Positions 8,537 to 16,777 of a stretch of 43,718 bases of DNA are shown here, piece by piece. The stretch spans positions 1 to 43,718 of the forward strand of contig JAGXAB010000055.1 in the NCBI GenBank assembly GCA_018971775.1. The letters run 5' to 3'. A program made the translations under genes and the position numbers. Numbering within the stretch: the stretch's first letter is position 1; each line of letters starts with the position of its first letter. The notes under the pieces were generated by a model, which ran no database searches, was not told the origin of the DNA, and worked only from the letters and a program-made list of their open reading frames with translations. The DNA is from Cyanobacteria bacterium REEB67 (lineage in GTDB: Bacteria; Cyanobacteriota; Vampirovibrionia; Obscuribacterales; Obscuribacteraceae).

Positions 8537-9364
8537 TCAGGCAAAAGCTTCGCTGTCTGCGTATTTCAAATAGATCCAGATCGCCACCGAGACGATCAAG
8601 ATAAGCAGGGTCGAAACCGCCGAACCAAAGGCCCAATCGCGCACGGTCAAAAACTGATTTTGGATCAGATTGCCGATATACATCGTCCGCCCGCCGCCGA
8701 GCAGATCCGGTGTCACATAGTCGCCCAGAGAGGGAATAAAAACCATCACCGAACCGGCGACGATGCCACCACCGGTCATCGGAATCAATACCCGTGTCAA
8801 GGCGCGCCAGGGGCCGGCTCCAAGATCCATCGCCGCTTCGAGCAGGCGCAGGTCGAATTTTTCCAGCGATGTATAGAGAGGCAAAATCATATAGGGCAAA
8901 TAGTTGTAAACCATGCCAATCCAGACGGCCAGCGGCGTGTATAAAATCGTCGGCGCATGCAAGCCGCAAAGATCCAGCCAATGATTCAAGATGCCGGTCG
9001 GTCTCAGTATGGTGATCCAGGCGTAAACCCTCAGCAAAGATGAGGTCCAGAGAGGCAGAACGATGAGCAGCAGCAAAACGTTGCGCTTGTTCTTAGGAGC
9101 CACGACAGCCAACCACAATGCAAAAAGATAACCTAGTACTAAAGCTGAGAGAGTTGTAATACTCGAAAGCAAAAGCGAGCGCGCCAGAGTGCCCAGATAA
9201 GGGCCACTAACGAAGCGCAGATAATTGGAGAGGCTGGCACCGAAGACGACCCGACCGAGCTCGTCGCGGCCGCCCAGGCTGTATACGAACAGGATAACAA
9301 GCGGGATCACCACAAAAATGGCGAGCCAGAGAAAAGCCGGTATTACGAGTAAACGTTTGCCCAC
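8537..9364 (-). CDS. potB: PotB-type spermidine/putrescine ABC permease
   Basis: This 275-residue inner-membrane permease has six predicted helices. Features of the PotB/type 2 polyamine permease family are the N-terminal PAFLWLAIFVVIPLVILFVYSL, then PLWTSSLLRVYAWITIL and LPYMILPLYTSLEKFD. The EAA loop reads LLEAAMDLGAGPWRALTRVLIP, followed by FIPSLGDYVTPDLLGG. The start is GTG at 9364, preceded by an in-frame stop, with GGAA about 14 bases upstream. PotA, PotC and PotD genes are not adjacent. The gene is convergent with the HAS-barrel gene and divergent from the small gene at 9490, so it stands as a single-gene unit. Substrate specificity within the polyamine/iron/2-aminoethylphosphonate group is not certain. 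Confidence 0.9.
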   Translation of the reverse strand: MGKRLLVIPAFLWLAIFVVIPLVILFVYSLGGRDELGRVVFGASLSNYLRFVSGPYLGTLARSLLLSSITTLSALVLGYLFALWLAVVAPKNKRNVLLLLIVLPLWTSSLLRVYAWITILRPTGILNHWLDLCGLHAPTILYTPLAVWIGMVYNYLPYMILPLYTSLEKFDLRLLEAAMDLGAGPWRALTRVLIPMTGGGIVAGSVMVFIPSLGDYVTPDLLGGGRTMYIGNLIQNQFLTVRDWAFGSAVSTLLILIVSVAIWIYLKYADSEAFA

Positions 9365-9489
9365 TTATCGATTTTTCCGATTTCGCATTTCTCAAACTCC
9401 GGTTAAAAGTGAACTTGATTAGGTTAGACTATTGTCCTGGAATTACATGCACACATCCTAAGGTATCTCGGATCAAGAGGTCTTCCGCC

Positions 9490-9693
9490 ATGACGCACCC
9501 CAATCGGGACAAACTGATTTATCTGAGACAGTGGGTGGGTGACAGGGTGGTCGTCCGGACAGTGGCCGAAGGTACATTTACAGGCGTTTTGACCAATATT
9601 GTCTTCGACGGTACAAGATTGTCCTATATAATGCTGGATGATAAAGTGCTGGTCAATTTTGACCACATCATCGACATGTCAGTACAAAGCTAA
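9490..9693 (+). CDS. Small Sm-like beta-barrel protein (tentative)
   Basis: This 67-residue protein has ATG at 9490 and AAGAGG (9475-9480) nine bases upstream. A longer reading frame from 9409 has no comparable site. A short N-terminal helix (DKLIYLRQWV) is followed by strands GDRVVVRTV, GTFTGVLTNIVFDG, LSYIMLDD and VLVNFDHIIDMSV. That is the order and spacing of a Sm1/Sm2-type barrel, and the length is like Hfq. The Hfq hallmarks (NG at the end of Sm1, YKHA in Sm2) are not present, so this is a fold guess. It sits 12 bp upstream of fmt, probably in the same transcript. Confidence 0.72.
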   Translation: MTHPNRDKLIYLRQWVGDRVVVRTVAEGTFTGVLTNIVFDGTRLSYIMLDDKVLVNFDHIIDMSVQS

Positions 9694-9705
9694 ACCGCCT
9701 CTTAA

Positions 9706-10695
9706 ATGTTACGAATTATCTATCTGGGCACACCCCAATTTGCTGTGCCGACCCTGCTCGAGCTGATCAAAGCCGATGACTTTGAGGTGGTGGCGGCCGT
9801 TTGCCAGCCGGATCGCCCGCGTGGTCGCGGCAATAAGGTGGAAGAGCCCCCCGTCAAAAAAGCGGCTCTCGAGCACAATATACCGGTCTTCCAACCAATT
9901 TCTCTGGCAAAATCCCCCGACGTCGTCGAAGCGATGGCCGCGCTCAAACCCGATGTCCTGGTCATGGTCGCCTTTGGCCAAATTTTGAAACAAGCAGTTT
10001 TGACGATGGCCCCCTACGGCGTGATCAATGTGCACGGTTCGCTTTTGCCAAAACTGCGCGGGGCAGCACCAATAAACTGGTCGATCATCAACGGTGACAC
10101 CATTACCGGTGTCACGACCATGCAGACCGAAGCCGGTCTCGACACCGGCCCGATGCTCTTGAAAGACGAAATTGTCATCGACGACGAGATGACGGCCGAA
10201 GGCCTGGCCGCAAAAATGTCCGAAGTCGGCGCCCATTTACTCGTCAAAACGTTGCGTAAATTAAAAGACGGCCTGCTCGTCGCCGAAAAACAAAACGACG
10301 ATGAAGCAACCTTCGCGCCACGCCTGGATAAGAGTATGAGCCCGATCGACTGGAGCAAAGGCAGTCGCCAGATCCACGATCAAGTACGCGGTCTCGCTCC
10401 CTGGCCGGCCACGACCACCAGATTTCGCGGTCAGGAATTGAAGATCGTGCGCACCAAACTTATAGATTTGAACGCTCAAGCGGCCTTATCCGCCAAGATT
10501 ACCGGCAAACCAGGTACTATTTACAGGCACGAGCAGGAACTCCTCGTCGAATGCGGCGGAGGCGGTGCCGGCAGGGAAGGTTGTGAAAAATCGTTTCTGC
10601 AGATCCTGGAAGTGCAAGCGCTCAGTCGGGCCAAAACCGAGGCGAAAAACTGGGTAAATGGAGTCAGACTGGTGGATGGTGAGCGCTTTGAGTAG
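9706..10695 (+). CDS. fmt: Methionyl-tRNA formyltransferase
   Basis: The enzyme formylates initiator Met-tRNA using 10-formyltetrahydrofolate. The 329-residue protein opens with LRIIYLGTPQFAVPTL. It has the catalytic region with Asn108 and His110 in NVHGSLLPKLRGAAP and Asp146 in EAGLDTGPM, and the C-terminal tRNA-binding domain from about residue 215. The length is within the usual 310-330. The ATG at 9706 lies only 12 bp after the preceding stop and has no clear Shine-Dalgarno, so it may depend on coupling. The rsmB gene follows after 6 bp, and fmt-rsmB (often with def) is a common bacterial arrangement. Confidence 0.97.
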   Translation: MLRIIYLGTPQFAVPTLLELIKADDFEVVAAVCQPDRPRGRGNKVEEPPVKKAALEHNIPVFQPISLAKSPDVVEAMAALKPDVLVMVAFGQILKQAVLTMAPYGVINVHGSLLPKLRGAAPINWSIINGDTITGVTTMQTEAGLDTGPMLLKDEIVIDDEMTAEGLAAKMSEVGAHLLVKTLRKLKDGLLVAEKQNDDEATFAPRLDKSMSPIDWSKGSRQIHDQVRGLAPWPATTTRFRGQELKIVRTKLIDLNAQAALSAKITGKPGTIYRHEQELLVECGGGGAGREGCEKSFLQILEVQALSRAKTEAKNWVNGVRLVDGERFE

Positions 10696-10701
10696 ATTAT
10701 T

Positions 10702-12258
10702 TTGACCGCAAAAGAACAGTCGGAAAGACCGGAAAACGAGCCACCCAGGCAGGCTGAAGCCGGCAAGGGAGCGGCGAACAAGAAAGGGACGGCGGCGCGT
10801 AAGCTGGCTGTGTCGGTGCTCGTCAAGGTAGAGAAAGAAGGCGCCTTCGCCAACCTGGCCCTGGCCAGCGCCCTGAAAGGCGACAATCTTTCCCAGCGCG
10901 ACAAGGCCTTTGTCATGGCGCTGGTGCTCGGCGTGCTGCGCAATCAAAAACGCCTCGATGCAAAATTATCGGCTCTATCCAAAGAACCATTGATCAAACT
11001 CAAGCCCCATGTGCGCAATTTGCTTCGCCTTGCTGTTTACCAGCTCGACCACATGCAGGACATTCCGGAAAGTGCTGTCGTCAATACCGCCGTCGAACTC
11101 GGCCGCGAGATCGGTCACGTCGGCATCAGCCGCTATGTTAACGGCGTTTTGCGCACCTATGTAAGGACCAGACCCAAAGACGCTATCGGCGACAGCGAAG
11201 AAGCGGAAAGCCAGGCCAAGGACTGGCAATATCGCAATGCGGACAATGATGTCAGCTTTTCTGGCAATTATTCGTCGCAACTCGATCTCAATCAAAATCC
11301 ACTTGTCGATGTCCTCTCGGAACGCTACAGCATGCCATCATGGCTGGTATCACGCTGGCTCGATCGCTTCGGCGAAAAAGAATGCCTGGCTCTGCTGGCC
11401 ACCTGCCAGAACCCGCCCAAACTGACCTTGCGCGTCAACGAAACCGCCTGCGACACCGCCGCCTTTGCCCAGATTTTGACCGACAAAGGCATCAAAGTAC
11501 AGCGATCGACACTGGTGCCATCTTGTCTCACCGTCCTCGATCGACGCAGCGTGCGCGGGCCGATCGAAAACATTCCCGGCTATGCCGACGGTATTTTTAG
11601 CGTCCAGGACGAAGCCTCGGCCTTTGTCTCTCTGGTCGTCAGCCCGCAAGCGGGCGAGCAAGTGATCGATCTCTGCGCCGCCCCCGGAGGCAAGGCTCTC
11701 AACCTGGCCGAATTGATGGACAATCACGGCAAAGTAATCGCCGTCGACAAAAACGAAAATCGCCTCAATTTGATCAAAACCAATCGCCAGCGCCTCAGCC
11801 TGACTAATCTCGAAATCATCTGCGGCGACGGCACAAGCATCGTCCTGCCGCCGGCCGACAAAGTGCTGGTTGACGCTCCCTGCTCAGGCACCGGCGTGAT
11901 CAACAAACGGGCCGACATCAGATTGAAGCGCACAAAGATGGACATCACCTCTCTTACTGTCTTGCAAAAAGCGCTGCTGAGCAATGCCAGCAAGCTCGTC
12001 AAAGAAGGCGGCTGCCTGATCTATTCCACTTGCTCTATAGAGCAGGAAGAAAACGAAGATATTTTTTCCTGGTTTCTAGCCAATTTCAAAGATTTCAAAA
12101 GCGAGGATTTAAGCCCCTTCTTCCCGGAAGGCGCGCTGGCAAAATATGACATGGTCGACAAGGCCAGACACGGCTATGCCCTCTTCTTGCCCTCCAAACA
12201 CGAAGTCTCTGGCTTTTTCGTGGCCCGCTTCAGGCGGGCGGCGCCACATATAGATTAG
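10702..12258 (+). CDS. rsmB: 16S rRNA m5C967 methyltransferase RsmB
   Basis: This 518-residue protein has an N-terminal NusB-like RNA-binding domain (about 30-160) and a C-terminal Rossmann methyltransferase domain. SAM motif I is DLCAAPGGKALNLAELM. Motif IV has VDAPCSGTGVINKRADIR. Motif VI has the catalytic Cys in YSTCSIEQEENE. E. coli RsmB is about 430 residues. The extra length comes from a polar N-terminal tail and a roughly 40-residue acidic linker (about 155-195) between the two domains. The start is TTG at 10702, six bases after fmt. It methylates C967 of 16S rRNA in other bacteria, and I infer the same here. Confidence 0.95.
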   Translation: MTAKEQSERPENEPPRQAEAGKGAANKKGTAARKLAVSVLVKVEKEGAFANLALASALKGDNLSQRDKAFVMALVLGVLRNQKRLDAKLSALSKEPLIKLKPHVRNLLRLAVYQLDHMQDIPESAVVNTAVELGREIGHVGISRYVNGVLRTYVRTRPKDAIGDSEEAESQAKDWQYRNADNDVSFSGNYSSQLDLNQNPLVDVLSERYSMPSWLVSRWLDRFGEKECLALLATCQNPPKLTLRVNETACDTAAFAQILTDKGIKVQRSTLVPSCLTVLDRRSVRGPIENIPGYADGIFSVQDEASAFVSLVVSPQAGEQVIDLCAAPGGKALNLAELMDNHGKVIAVDKNENRLNLIKTNRQRLSLTNLEIICGDGTSIVLPPADKVLVDAPCSGTGVINKRADIRLKRTKMDITSLTVLQKALLSNASKLVKEGGCLIYSTCSIEQEENEDIFSWFLANFKDFKSEDLSPFFPEGALAKYDMVDKARHGYALFLPSKHEVSGFFVARFRRAAPHID

Positions 12259-12276
12259 TTTAGTTCAGGGTTTATA

Positions 12277-12291
12277 CCGTTATATTAACGG
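12277..12291. promoter_or_regulatory. Inverted repeat between rsmB and the SPFH gene
   Basis: CCGTTA at 12277-12282 and TAACGG at 12286-12291 form a perfect six-base inverted repeat with a TAT centre. No T-run follows, so it is not a standard terminator. An operator or mRNA hairpin upstream of the SPFH gene is possible. Confidence 0.4.
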
Positions 12292-12351
12292 CAATCCTGG
12301 TGTATCTATAGAGACAGGCGGCCCGTCACACGCCCCTCTGGAGAAACAGGC

Positions 12352-13185
12352 ATGGAAATTCCCCTCGGTGTTCTGCTTTTTTTGCTCGGCTATTTATTGA
12401 TGTCGGTCAAAGTCATAAAGGAGTATGAGCGTCGCGTCGTCTTCACCCTCGGTAAGGCCGACGGCGTGAAAGGACCGGGATTGCAGCTGATTTTTCCGAT
12501 TTTCCAGACCGACAAAAAGGTCGACTTGCGCATCATCACCATGGCCATTCCCATGCAGGAAATCATCACCAAGGACAATGTCTCGGTCAAAACCGCTGCC
12601 GTCTGCTTCTTTCAGATGATCGACCCTTACAAGGCTGTGACCAAGATCGAAGACCCTTTTACGGCCACCTCCCAGGTGGCGCAGACGACTCTACGCAGCA
12701 TCCTCGGTCAACATGAGCTCGACGAGCTACTGACCGAGCGCGATGCGATCAATGCCAAACTTTCAGTAATTATCGACCGCCAGACCGAAAGCTGGGGCAT
12801 CAAAGTAAATTCGGTGGAAGTCAAAGACGTGGAAATCCCCGAGAGCATGCAACGTGCCATGGCCAGACAGGCCGAAGCGGAGCGCGAACGCCGGGCCAAG
12901 ATCGTCGCCGCCGAGGGCGAACACCAGGCCGCTGAAAAACTGGCCGCCGCCGCCAAATTGATCGGAGCAGAGCCGGGCGCCATGCAACTGCGACAGTTGC
13001 AGACCATGGTCGAAGTTTCGGCCGAAAAAAATTCCACTTTGATCTTCCCGATTCCCATGGAAATCATGGAATATGTGCGCACGGTCACGGAAGGCGCCAA
13101 GGAAAATCTGGCCGCGCTCAAGATCAAAGCCGAATCGAATGGCAATTCGATTAAACTGCCCGAAACAAAAGAGCACAGCAACTAA
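12352..13185 (+). CDS. SPFH/slipin (stomatin-like) membrane protein
   Basis: This 277-residue protein has one N-terminal membrane helix followed directly by the SPFH/band 7 domain. Slipin features are YERRVVFTLGKADGVKGPGL, then PIFQTDKKVDLR, then the VKTAAVCFFQMIDP strand. Next come the TTLRSILGQHELDELLTERDAIN helix, the VKDVEIPESMQRAMARQAEAERERRA segment that starts the coiled coil, and an Ala/Glu-rich helix. Such proteins form oligomeric membrane scaffolds, usually with an NfeD partner, but no nfeD gene is adjacent. The ATG at 12352 has GGAG at 12340-12343. The tail after residue 255 is polar. The role here is likely membrane organisation, by family knowledge only. Confidence 0.93.
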   Translation: MEIPLGVLLFLLGYLLMSVKVIKEYERRVVFTLGKADGVKGPGLQLIFPIFQTDKKVDLRIITMAIPMQEIITKDNVSVKTAAVCFFQMIDPYKAVTKIEDPFTATSQVAQTTLRSILGQHELDELLTERDAINAKLSVIIDRQTESWGIKVNSVEVKDVEIPESMQRAMARQAEAERERRAKIVAAEGEHQAAEKLAAAAKLIGAEPGAMQLRQLQTMVEVSAEKNSTLIFPIPMEIMEYVRTVTEGAKENLAALKIKAESNGNSIKLPETKEHSN

Positions 13186-13263
13186 AAAGTGGGATGGTAT
13201 CGCTTTTGGTGCGACCTGATTTTGTTCGCCACCGGCTGCAGGCTAATGCAGTTAGTTAGCTAG

Positions 13264-13824
13264 CTACTTAGATCCGCTTTCTTGCTTGAGAAATTCGGGC
13301 AGGGTGAGCTGCTTCGGTTTGCGCATGATCCAACCAAGAGCGTCCGAAATCGCCGTTTTCAGAGCGGCGTCGGGATTGTCGTCGAGATCCGCTTCGAAGA
13401 TCAAGCGATAGGGAGAAAAATTCTCGCCGTACCAGAGGAAAACCCGCACGCTCTTACCCCTGCCGAAATTGACGGTGAGGTGATCGAGGTCCTGCGGCGG
13501 CGATACGTCAAATTTGCGCAGATATTCGGTGATCGTGTCCAGTCCGTAAGGCACGTCGAGACCGGCCCGCCATTTGCCGAACAGGCCGGCTTCTTTGAAG
13601 GCACGACCGCGGCAGATGAGCAATTCGCCCAGCCGCCTGCGGTAGGTCAAAAAACCCTTCCAGTTTTCGGGGACGACTCCAGCCAGAGCGGGAGCAAGCT
13701 CGCGCTCGAGTTCTTCGATGAGCAGACCGGATTCCGCCGGTATAGAATCGACTTCGGCCAGACGGCTGGCCTCTTCCTTGGCCAGGAGTTCGGCTTCGAG
13801 TTCCAACAATCTAGCCTTCAACAA
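13264..13824 (-). CDS. Hypothetical protein with N-terminal coiled coil
   Basis: This 186-residue protein starts at TTG (13824) with AGGGG just upstream. Residues 1-50 are Leu/Glu/Ala-rich with heptad-like spacing. The rest is mixed (WKGFLTYRRRLGEL, then VNFGRGKSVRVFLWYGENFSPYRLIFEADL). I recognise no family. An overlapping plus-strand frame of similar size (13282-13833) exists. I prefer the minus strand because its composition is that of a soluble protein, it has a ribosome binding site, and it ends just after the convergent SPFH gene. It is divergent from the kinase gene at 13937, sharing a 112-bp intergenic region. Confidence 0.68.
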   Translation of the reverse strand: MLKARLLELEAELLAKEEASRLAEVDSIPAESGLLIEELERELAPALAGVVPENWKGFLTYRRRLGELLICRGRAFKEAGLFGKWRAGLDVPYGLDTITEYLRKFDVSPPQDLDHLTVNFGRGKSVRVFLWYGENFSPYRLIFEADLDDNPDAALKTAISDALGWIMRKPKQLTLPEFLKQESGSK

Positions 13825-13872
13825 AGCCCCTAAACCCCTGACGAATCAACTAAATTAATAAGTCTACTGCCT

Positions 13873-13899
13873 TTGAACAGAGATTTTTTTCCTTATAAT
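13873..13899 (+). promoter_or_regulatory. Sigma-70-type promoter for the PfkB kinase gene
   Basis: TTGAAC at 13873-13878 and a perfect TATAAT at 13894-13899 are separated by 15 bp (16 bp if the -35 is read as TTTGAA). The site lies 37 bp upstream of the ATG at 13937. Confidence 0.7.
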
Positions 13900-13936
13900 C
13901 AGAGCAAAGCAGTAGGCTCGAGGGGACATATTCAGG

Positions 13937-15802
13937 ATGAGCGGCGGCCCCCCACACAATAATAGCGGTCAAAGCAGCCCCGGAGACAAATATTCCAGCG
14001 CTGAAAAAGAAGCTCTGGAGTTGAAGCACGGTGACACTGCCGAATTTTCAGCCCGCGAATTGCAGCAAAGTCCAATTCACCCCCTGGAAAAAACGGCCTC
14101 CGGCGCAGCGGCGGCCAGATCAGAGAGCAGGTCTGCGGCCGACCCGGTAGAAAAAATTCTCGGCACGGGCCGAATCAATTACAAAACCTTCAGTACTAAA
14201 GACGAAGTGCTCAGGGAAAGCGCCAGAAGGAGCTTCCTCGACCGCGAAAAATTTGGCAAATCACTGAGCCGCAATCTCAAGGATCTTCCTGCCGGCGGCG
14301 ATAGGCCGGCAAAAAGTCGCGAATTTGTCCTGCCCCGCGGAGAAGAGCTCGATGCGGCGGCCAACGCCGGTCTATTTTTTCCGATTGGTTTAAGACAGCA
14401 TTTTCAGTTGCGCAAGTCAGAATTTAAAAAAATCGCCGGCAGCAATGGCGCCGAAGATGTCGATCGAAACTTAGAAAAAATTCGTCCGGAGCTCCTCGAC
14501 TTTCTCGCCCAGAGCCCGGTCAAAGACGACAAAAAGCTCACCAGTGCCGAAAGGGCCGGCCTCTACGAAAGTAGAGAAGCGCTGCTCGCCGCAGGCGATC
14601 TGGACGAGGCTCTCTCAAATGCACTTCATCTTGCCAGACTGTACCAACATTTGCGCTATATTGAGGAAGCAAAGCGGGCCACCTATCTGGCCCTGGGCAT
14701 CGATCCCGACAATCAACTAGGCAAGCAACTTCTCAAGGAACTCGAACGCGTGCATCCAGTAGATATATTTGTCCACCAGACTGTTCCGCAATCGCAGGTC
14801 CTGACCAAAGCGGCTCTGAAAAATCGCATCCTCAATTTGAGCGGCGGCAAGGTCTGCGTCGTCGGCGATCTGCTCATCGACGAACTGGTCGAAGGTCGTC
14901 CCGAACGTATCTCACGCGAAGCGCCCGTGCTCATCCTCGAGCATGTCGACAGTGTCCTCATCCCCGGTGGCGCGGCCAACACTGCCCACAACGTCTCGGC
15001 CTTGAACGGTAAATGTCATGCCGTCGGTGTCTGCGGCCGCGACGATTACGCTCCCAAACTGGCTCGCTTACTGGAAGACCACGGCATCAGCCATACGCTC
15101 ATCGAAGACGATACCCGGCCGACGACGATCAAGACGCGCATCGTCTCTAAATCGCATGCCTTGATGCAGCAATTGCTGCGTATCGATCGCATCTCGCACC
15201 AGAAAGTCTCGGCTGCCATCGAGGCCAAACTGATCGAAGCGGTGGAGAGCGCCGCCGAAAAATTCAATGCCATTATTTTGAGTGACTACAAGTCGGGTGT
15301 CATCACCGATGGTGTCATCAATGCCGTCAGGAAATGCGCAGCCAAACGCAATACTATGGTAATTGTCGATGCTCAGGGCGTTTTCGAAAGATTCGCCGCT
15401 TGTACTTTGATGACTCCCAATCAACCCGACGCTGAAGCGGCCGCCGGCTTTAAAATCACATCACGCCAATCACTGCAGACTCTTGGCGAAACTCTATTGC
15501 AAAAGTCGGGAGTGAAAGCGCTGCTAGTAACCCGCGGCGGCGATGGTATGGTCTTGTTCGAGCAGGGCAAACCGATGTTCGAATTGCCGGCTTTCAACCG
15601 CTCCGAAGTTTTTGACGTGACCGGTGCCGGCGATACCGTCGTCGCCACCATGGCCCTTGCCCTCACATCCGGTGCCAGTTTGCCCGAGGCCATGGCTCTC
15701 GGCAATCTCGCCGCATCGATCGTCGTACGCAAGCCCGGTACTGAAGTGACCAGTCAAAAAGAAATGCTCGAACATCTCGAACTTTTACATCTGCCTGACT
15801 AG
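13937..15802 (+). CDS. RfaE/HldE-type PfkB sugar kinase with long N-terminal extension
   Basis: The 621-residue product has a C-terminal PfkB/ribokinase domain (about 300-621). This resembles the kinase half of HldE/RfaE, which phosphorylates D-glycero-beta-D-manno-heptose 7-phosphate in heptose activation. Landmarks are VVGDLLIDELVEG (308-320), the substrate loop GGAANTAHN (344-352), SDYKSGVIT (449-457), and DVTGAGDT (560-567) with the catalytic Asp566. The first ~290 residues are not part of the family. They comprise a polar low-complexity region followed by TPR-like helices (about 205-270: LYESREALLAAGDLDEAL, then AKRATYLALGIDPDN). The HldE adenylyltransferase domain is missing. The promoter is at 13873-13899. 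The actual sugar substrate is not established. Confidence 0.88.
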   Translation: MSGGPPHNNSGQSSPGDKYSSAEKEALELKHGDTAEFSARELQQSPIHPLEKTASGAAAARSESRSAADPVEKILGTGRINYKTFSTKDEVLRESARRSFLDREKFGKSLSRNLKDLPAGGDRPAKSREFVLPRGEELDAAANAGLFFPIGLRQHFQLRKSEFKKIAGSNGAEDVDRNLEKIRPELLDFLAQSPVKDDKKLTSAERAGLYESREALLAAGDLDEALSNALHLARLYQHLRYIEEAKRATYLALGIDPDNQLGKQLLKELERVHPVDIFVHQTVPQSQVLTKAALKNRILNLSGGKVCVVGDLLIDELVEGRPERISREAPVLILEHVDSVLIPGGAANTAHNVSALNGKCHAVGVCGRDDYAPKLARLLEDHGISHTLIEDDTRPTTIKTRIVSKSHALMQQLLRIDRISHQKVSAAIEAKLIEAVESAAEKFNAIILSDYKSGVITDGVINAVRKCAAKRNTMVIVDAQGVFERFAACTLMTPNQPDAEAAAGFKITSRQSLQTLGETLLQKSGVKALLVTRGGDGMVLFEQGKPMFELPAFNRSEVFDVTGAGDTVVATMALALTSGASLPEAMALGNLAASIVVRKPGTEVTSQKEMLEHLELLHLPD

Positions 15803-16128
15803 TGGGACTGCTGAGCGGCCCATTGTTCGCGCATGGCGTTATAGACTACGTCATGGGGTTCGTTGAAGCAGGATATACCGTTCATGAACGATTCTTGCAA
15901 ATGAGTCGGTACGCCGCTCAGAGTTTTGCAGGCAGCCTCGGCGATGCGCGTGGCATGATTATTTATTTCCATGATCAGTGCTTCGTTTCTGTCGAGGAGT
16001 TCGCGCGGATTGGTGGTGTCACCGACAAGCATGCTCTGTCTTTCGGCCGGATTGAAAACCTGATTTCTCAGACCTTCACTGTCGTCGCGGCGGGGAGAAA
16101 AACCTTCGTTAGTAATTTCGCGGGTCAT
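15799..16128 (-). CDS. Small hypothetical protein
   Basis: This 109-residue soluble protein starts at the ATG at 16128, which is preceded by AAGGA eight bases upstream. The longer frame to 16320 has no such site. The polar N-terminus (TREITNEGFSPRRDDSEG) is followed by a helical region (ELLDRNEALIMEINNHATRIAEAAC, then HLQESFMNGI). No family is recognised. Its TAG stop overlaps the TAG stop of the convergent kinase gene within the palindrome CTAG at 15799-15802. A plus-strand frame across the same bases (15802-16173) looks like a shadow. Confidence 0.7.
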   Translation of the reverse strand: MTREITNEGFSPRRDDSEGLRNQVFNPAERQSMLVGDTTNPRELLDRNEALIMEINNHATRIAEAACKTLSGVPTHLQESFMNGISCFNEPHDVVYNAMREQWAAQQSH

Positions 16129-16307
16129 GTGGTGTTCCTTTCCAATCTTTGGGGTCGAATTAGGGGTCTTTAGGGTTTCTGCAACGCCAGTTTGTTGCTT
16201 ATCGTCCTCAAGGAAGGTGGCGCCGTCCTTGTGACTATATCTATTCCAGAGCCCGGACTTTTTTGACACAGCCCTTCGTATAAACCGCATCGAAATCGTA
16301 AAATAGA

Positions 16308-16339
16308 AGTCCAGGGGCAAAGCAGTCCAGGGACAAAGT
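16308..16339 (+). repeat. Two tandem 16-bp repeats
   Basis: AGTCCAGGGGCAAAGC (16308-16323) is followed directly by AGTCCAGGGACAAAGT (16324-16339), with two differences. It lies upstream of the 16416 gene and just before a second short tandem repeat. Confidence 0.75.
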
Positions 16340-16349
16340 AGTGCGCGGC

Positions 16350-16401
16350 CAGAATCTACAAACAGAATCTATAAACAGAATCTATAGGCAGTATCTATAA
16401 A
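16350..16401 (+). repeat. Four tandem 13-bp repeats
   Basis: The unit is CAGAATCTATAAA, at 16350, 16363, 16376 and 16389, with one or two changes per copy. It ends 14 bp before the ATG at 16416, so it lies in the promoter/leader of that gene. The TATAAA inside each unit could act as a set of -10-like elements. Confidence 0.8.
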
Positions 16402-16415
16402 GAATAGGCAACCGC

Positions 16416-16703
16416 ATGGCAGAAAACAGCGAAAACGCCCTGAAGACCGAAATCACGAACAAATTGAGCAGCGGTCAACTATTGAAGATCGCCAACGACA
16501 ACCATATTGGCCTGATTCAGCTCTCCGAAACGGAAAAAGGACTGCTGCTCGAGTTTTTACGCGAGAAGGGCCGCGATGAGCTCGAACTCGGCCAGGAGAT
16601 GGAACACGAGAAGGTGCGCCTGGTACGGCGTGTCACCGGCGCCGTTTCGATATTTTTTGAAAAAGATGAGCCCGCCCCGGCCAAGAAAAAAGCGAAAGAG
16701 TAG
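16416..16703 (+). CDS. Small charged hypothetical protein
   Basis: This 95-residue soluble protein is rich in Glu and Lys and ends in a basic tail (APAKKKAKE). There is a predicted helical core (LSETEKGLLLEFLREKGRDELELGQ). No domain is recognised. The ATG at 16416 has only a weak AGG upstream, directly after the tandem-repeat leader. It lies 74 bp before the DUF4330 gene and could be cotranscribed with it and with the IctB-like gene. Confidence 0.72.
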   Translation: MAENSENALKTEITNKLSSGQLLKIANDNHIGLIQLSETEKGLLLEFLREKGRDELELGQEMEHEKVRLVRRVTGAVSIFFEKDEPAPAKKKAKE

Positions 16704-16777
16704 GGAAGTCTAGTATCATTTTGCCTGTCCGCCGCACTGCGTCAGGCTACAAGACTGGTCCTAATGGGGTTTCTATA

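Noticed and set aside
13282..13833. Plus-strand frame of 183 codons opposite the coiled-coil hypothetical gene
   Set aside because: It covers almost the same bases as 13264-13824 on the minus strand, lacks a ribosome binding site, and has a less natural composition (shadow of the minus-strand gene).
15802..16173. Plus-strand frame of 123 codons
   Set aside because: It lies opposite the 15799-16128 minus-strand gene, which has a good ribosome binding site. The plus frame has none.
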